From Pseudonocardia sp. CNS-139 (lineage in GTDB: Bacteria; Actinomycetota; Actinomycetes; Mycobacteriales; Pseudonocardiaceae), in the NCBI GenBank assembly GCA_001942415.1, contig MKJX01000194.1, positions 1 to 47,712 of the forward strand: a stretch of DNA of 47,712 nucleotides, read 5' to 3'. The notes beneath the pieces are model-generated. The model did not search any database, was not told the DNA's origin, and saw nothing but the letters and a program-made list of their open reading frames with translations. Every line of letters starts with the position of its first letter. The first letter of the stretch is position 1. Positions 44,035 to 47,712 of the stretch are shown here, piece by piece. The position numbers and the translations under genes are program-made.

Positions 44035-47000
44035 ATGGCCTGGGCCGGACGACTCTCCGCCGCGCTGCTCGCTCCCGCGTTGTTGCTGCTCACAGGTGGT
44101 GTGCCGGGGCCGGCCGGCGCGACCCGCGAGTCGCTGGAAAAGTGCGCGCGAGTCGCGCCCTGGGGGTACGCGAGTCGCGCCGGCAGCGGCTGCACCGCGA
44201 CCGTCCTCGGCGGCGGGGAGCCGCACGTCGCGGCCGGGCAGGCGGTGTCCGTGCCGGTGCCGGCCGTCACGATCACGCAGGAGGTGGCGGGCGCGCCCGT
44301 CCGGCCCGGGCAGCCGGTGGAGCTGCGCAGCACCGTGACCGCCCGTCGGGGCGCCGGTCGACGACGTGCAGGTCACCGACCCGGGCTCCCTTCCCACCTC
44401 GCCACCGCCGCGTGCGCGCGCTCGGCGGCGGCCGAGTCCCGCACCGTCGCTTGCGCGGCGCCGGCCCCGGCCGCGGACACCACGAGCCTCGCCCGCGTCA
44501 CCGCGCTGGACGAGACCGGCCGCCCGCTGACCGCCACCGCCGAGGCCGCCGTCGCCGTGATCGACCGGCCCGCCGTCCGGCTCACGGCACGCACGGGGCA
44601 GAACGGGCTCGCGCTCGTCGTCACCAACGCGGGCGACGCGCCGCTGCGCGACCTGGCGCTCGACGGCCCGTGCCCGGCCCGGTTCGCGAGCCTCGCCCCC
44701 GGCCAGGCGGTGGAGCAGCCCTGCGCCGTGCCCGGCGAGGTGCACACCGCCCGCGTCACGGCGGCCGACGACACCGGCGCGACGCTCGCCGACAGCGTCA
44801 CCGCACCCGTCGACGGCGGCCTGATCAGCGGAAACGTGCTCGCCGACCGCAACGGCAACGGCGCCCTCGACGCCGCGGACGGCGACTCGGCGATCGCGGG
44901 CGCGGCCGTCGACCTCGTCGGGCGGACCGACCACGGCTCGATCGTCGCCGTCGGGACCGCCACCGGCGCGGACGGGCGGTGGGCGTTCGGCGCGCCCGCC
45001 GGGACCTACCGGATCAGCGCGCCCCAGCCGTCCGGGTTCGACGACGGGCCCGAGGTGCCCGGGCCCGGGGCGGTGCACGACGCAACGACGTGCTGGTCGT
45101 GACGCTGCCGGCCGGCGGCACCAGCGCCGGCAACACGTTCGCCGAGCACGCGAAGCCCGGCATCACCGGGCGCCTCTTCGACGACCTCGACGGCGACGGC
45201 GTGCCGGACCCGGGCGAGCCCGGCGCCGTCGGCGTGGCGCTGACGCTCGCCGGCACCGACGACGTCGGCAACACCGTGCAGCTGCGCACCACCGCGGAAC
45301 CGGACGGGCGCTACGCGTTCCCGCGGCTGCGGCCCGGCGCGTACACGCTCAGCCGGCCGTCCGGCACGGGCCTGATCAGCGGCGACGCCACGGCGGGCAG
45401 CGCGGGCGGGACCGCCGTCTCGCGCGACGCGATCACCGGGATCGCGCTCACGGGCGCGGCCACCGGCTACGACTTCGCGAGCACCCGGCCCGGCGCGCTC
45501 TCCGGCGCGGTCGTCGACGACGAGGGCGTCGGCGTGCCGGGCGTCGCGGTCACCGTGCGCGGGCAGACGCCCACGGGCGAGGCCGTCGAGCGGCCGGTGC
45601 AGACCGACGGCAACGGACTGTGGAGCGTGCCCGACCTGCCGACCGGCACGTACGCCGTGGTCGCGCCGGTGCCGGCCGGGTACGGCGACGGGCCCGACAC
45701 CCCCGGGTCGGCCGGCGGCACCGCCACCGGGCCGGACACGATCGAGCAGATCGCGCTCGCCGACGGCCAGCAGGCCACCGGCTACACGTTCGTGCTGACC
45801 ACGGCGTCCGTCGGCGGGACGGTTTTCGTCGACACCAACGGCAACGGCACCCGGGACGCGGGCGAGGCGGGGCTGGGCGGCGTCCCCGTGACGGTGACGC
45901 GCACGAGCACGGGCGGCGGCAGCGTCGAACGGCTGGAGACGACCGGCCCGGACGGCGCGTACCGCGTGCGCGGGCTGCTCGCCGGGCGCTACTCGGTGAT
46001 CCAGACGCAGGCCCGCGGCTACGGTGACGGCACCGACACCCCCGGCACCGCGGGCGGCACCCGGACCGGCACCGACACCATCGCCGGCGTCGCGCTCGCC
46101 GCCGGGACCGCCGCCACCGGCTACGACTTCACCGAACGCGGCGGCACCCTCGCCGGCGCCGTCGTCGACGAGCGCGGCACCGGGCTCGCCGGCCTGCCCG
46201 TCGCGCTGGCCGGCACCAACCTCGCCGGGGAGAACGTCGACCGCGAGACGACCACCGGCGCCGACGGCGCGTTCTCCGTCGACGGGCTGCCGGCCGGCGA
46301 CTACACCGTCTCCACCGCACGTCCCGACGGGTACGGCGACGCGGCCGACGTGCCCGGCAACGCAGGCGGCGTGAGCAGCGGGCCGGACACGCTCTCCGCG
46401 ATCGCGCTGGGGCCGGGCGCCGCAGCGTCCGGGTACCGGCTGGTGCAGGGGCTCGGCTCCGTCTCCGGGCGGGCGTACGTCGCCGCGACGACGACGGCGG
46501 GTGCAGGGGCTCGGGCTCCGTCTCCGGGCGGGCGTAGCGACCGCGACGACGACGGCGTGCGCGCGCCGACGAGCCGGGCGTCGCGGCCGCCGAGATCCTC
46601 CTGACCGGCACGGACGCCGCCGGCAACGCGGTGCGGCGGACCGTCACGACCGGCGCCGACGGGCGCTACCGCCTCGACGGGCTGCTCGCCGGGAAGTACG
46701 CGGTGACCGGGCAGGCCGGCGAGTACGGCGTCGGCGACCGGCCGGCCGCCGACCTCGCCGGCGGCGCGACGCGGCCGGGCTGGACATCGGGATGCGGGCA
46801 GGCGGGCTGGGCGGGCTCGTCGTCGACGACTCCGGCGGCGGGATCGCGGGTGCGACCGTCACCGTCAGCGGGACGACCGTCGGCGGGGACGGCGCGAGCG
46901 GCACCGCCACCGCAGGGCCGGACGGCGCGTGGGCCGTCGGGAACCTGCCCGCGGGCACGTACACCGTGTCGGTGCGGCAGCCGGCCGGCTACGGGAACGG

Positions 47001-47478
47001 GCCGGACACGCCCGGCGCCGCGGGCGGGCGGGCCAGCGCGCCCAACCGGATCACCGGGATCGACCTCGCGCCCGGGGAGACCGCCGCCGGGTACCGGTTC
47101 ACCGGCACGCTCGGCGCCATCGCCGGGCGGGTGACCGTCGGCGGGGCGATCGGGCTGGCGGAGGTCGAGGTCGGGCTGACCGGCACGGCCACCTCCGGTG
47201 AGTCGGTCGTGCAGACGACCGCGACCGGACCGGACGGGGCGTTCCGGTTCGAGGGGCTGCCCGCGGGGCGGTACCGGGTGACCGAGACCCAGCCGCAGGA
47301 CTACGCGTCCACCGACGCGACGACGGGGACGGCCGGCGGGTACGTCGCGACCACGGACGTCCTGGCCGGGATCGCGCTGGACGCCGGGGAGTCGGCGCGG
47401 GGCTACGAGTTCGAGGAAGCGCAGGTCAGGCCGGGTAGCGACCGGCAGGCGTCGGTCCGCGACCGTCCGGGCGCGTAG
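44035..47478 (+). CDS. Large secreted SdrD/Cna-B repeat protein, several frameshifts
   Basis: About 1150 residues. A signal peptide (AALLAPALLLLTGGVPGPAGA) leads to a DUF11-like region, then eight SdrD/Cna-B modules of about 90-110 residues start near 44820, 45160, 45490, 45805, 46140, 46450, 46800 and 47100. Each module has the pattern G.V..D..G.G..G..V.L.G, then a PDG.Y....L..G.Y.V strand and YGDG.DTPG.AGG. No LPxTG or C-terminal membrane anchor is seen, so it may be released or held by unknown means. TAGCGT seven bases before ATG 44035 suggests leaderless expression. Frame breaks near 44345-44410, 45085, 46560 and 46780. Residues 30-50 are encoded by a repeat element. Confidence 0.82.
44126..44187. 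repeat. ACTCGCG-family half element inside coding sequence
   Basis: Three inverted words (CGCGAGTCGCTGGAAAAGTG, then GCGCGAGTCGCGCCC, then ACGCGAGTCGCGCCGG) in the same order as the right half of the intergenic elements at 29174 and 47476. Here they are read in frame as part of the SdrD-like protein, directly after its signal peptide. Confidence 0.75.
46442..46557 (+). repeat. 58-bp imperfect tandem duplication within the SdrD-like gene
   Basis: Unit 1 (46442-46499) and unit 2 (46500-46557) both begin GGTGCAGGGGCTCGG and both end CGCGACGACGACGGCG with a few differences. As 58 is not a multiple of 3 it shifts the frame; the second unit, not the first, leads into the normal module continuation. 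Confidence 0.75.
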
Positions 47479-47620
47479 CGACTCGCGTACACCCAGACCC
47501 CGACTCGCGTGCAGTAATCCAGCGACTCGCGCGCACTAAGACAGCGACTCGCGGGCCGTTCTCCGCGAGTCGCGCGAAAGTGCGCGCGAGTCGCTGGAAA
47601 GTGCGCGCGAGTCGCGCCGG
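47476..47620. repeat. Nested inverted repeat of the ACTCGCG family, site 3
   Basis: Four forward words (near 47478, 47500, 47522, 47544) spaced 20-22 bases, each CGACTCGCG with different 3' flank, then three inverted words CGCGAGTCG (near 47564, 47585, 47606). It begins at the stop codon of the SdrD-like gene. Confidence 0.78.
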
Positions 47621-47712
47621 TCAGGGCGGGCCCGACGTGGTGGGCACGTTCGCCCTGCTCGACCTCCGCGGGCGGAAGCGCCGCCAGCAGGACATGACCG
47701 AGCGGGCTCTGA
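47621..47712 (+). other. Unassigned open frame at the right edge
   Basis: One plus-strand frame stays open to the window end and reads GPDVVGTFALLDLRGRKRR then QQDMTERAL, which has normal coding composition. It could be part of a gene whose start is masked by the repeat, or a shifted tail of the SdrD-like protein. I cannot identify it. Confidence 0.25.

Noticed and set aside
47476..47620. Seven CGACTCGCG-type words with 20-22 base period, resembling a small CRISPR array
   Set aside because: Words are too short (about 9 bases), flip orientation midway, and spacers are short and partly similar; no cas genes.

Overview
The window is very GC-rich actinobacterial chromosome. The coding style (many GTG starts, NAD/mycothiol-type enzymes, an XRE-DUF5753/DUF397 pair of the WhiJ type, frequent leaderless starts) suggests a Pseudonocardiaceae-like organism, perhaps Pseudonocardia; that placement is inference. 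No rRNA, tRNA, CRISPR array or insertion sequence is visible. About 28 genes-worth of single-base frameshifts run through otherwise well conserved proteins, and every one I checked is repaired by adding one base. I therefore treat them as consensus (sequencing) deletions and report each gene over its full extent.

Layout. 1-2.5 kb: 5' part of cytochrome oxidase subunit I (ctaD), a FetB-like permease, a dispersed intergenic repeat and a PIG-L deacetylase. 2.6-8.6 kb: aerobic benzoyl-CoA (box) catabolism, with an NDMA-type alcohol dehydrogenase divergent from benzoate-CoA ligase, boxC and boxB. Two promoters of identical geometry precede bclA and boxC; boxA and boxD are not in the window. 8.7-12.4 kb: alpha/beta hydrolase, ECF sigma factor coupled to a multi-VOC protein, and a divergent SDR / MmyB-type XRE regulator pair. 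13.3-16.8 kb: an ArsR-type regulator translationally coupled to an unusual SRPBCC + AmiC-like sensor fusion, followed by a promoter and a signature amidase. This looks like a self-contained amide-sensing cassette and is my main candidate for an undescribed system. 16.8-25.8 kb: FAD monooxygenase/MarR pair, methyltransferase, MOSC protein, SDR-TetR operon, membrane protein, orphan histidine kinase, DoxX-like remnant, TetR and an AEC transporter.

25.9-34.2 kb: TerC-type manganese exporter behind a yybP-ykoY-like riboswitch, EamA transporter, hydrolase, mycothiol-dependent DinB-fold protein, secreted GHL10 glycosidase-like protein, orphan ATP synthase b subunit, MFS exporter and a RibD-C reductase. 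34.2-38.6 kb: copper ATPase coupled to a tiny membrane protein behind a perfect 15-bp inverted repeat, then an ABC-2 exporter pair. 38.6-41 kb: small HTH protein, and a sugar C-methyltransferase-like gene next to a glucose-1-phosphate cytidylyltransferase-like gene. 41-47.7 kb: secreted NPP1 (NLP) protein, a metallophosphoesterase fragment bracketed by repeats, the WhiJ-type trio, and a large secreted SdrD/Cna-B repeat protein.

Gene 3' ends repeatedly carry nested inverted repeats built from short 'words' (ACTCGCG, CCGCACACAC, GGCTCCATAACGC). One such element sits inside the coding region of the SdrD-like protein.
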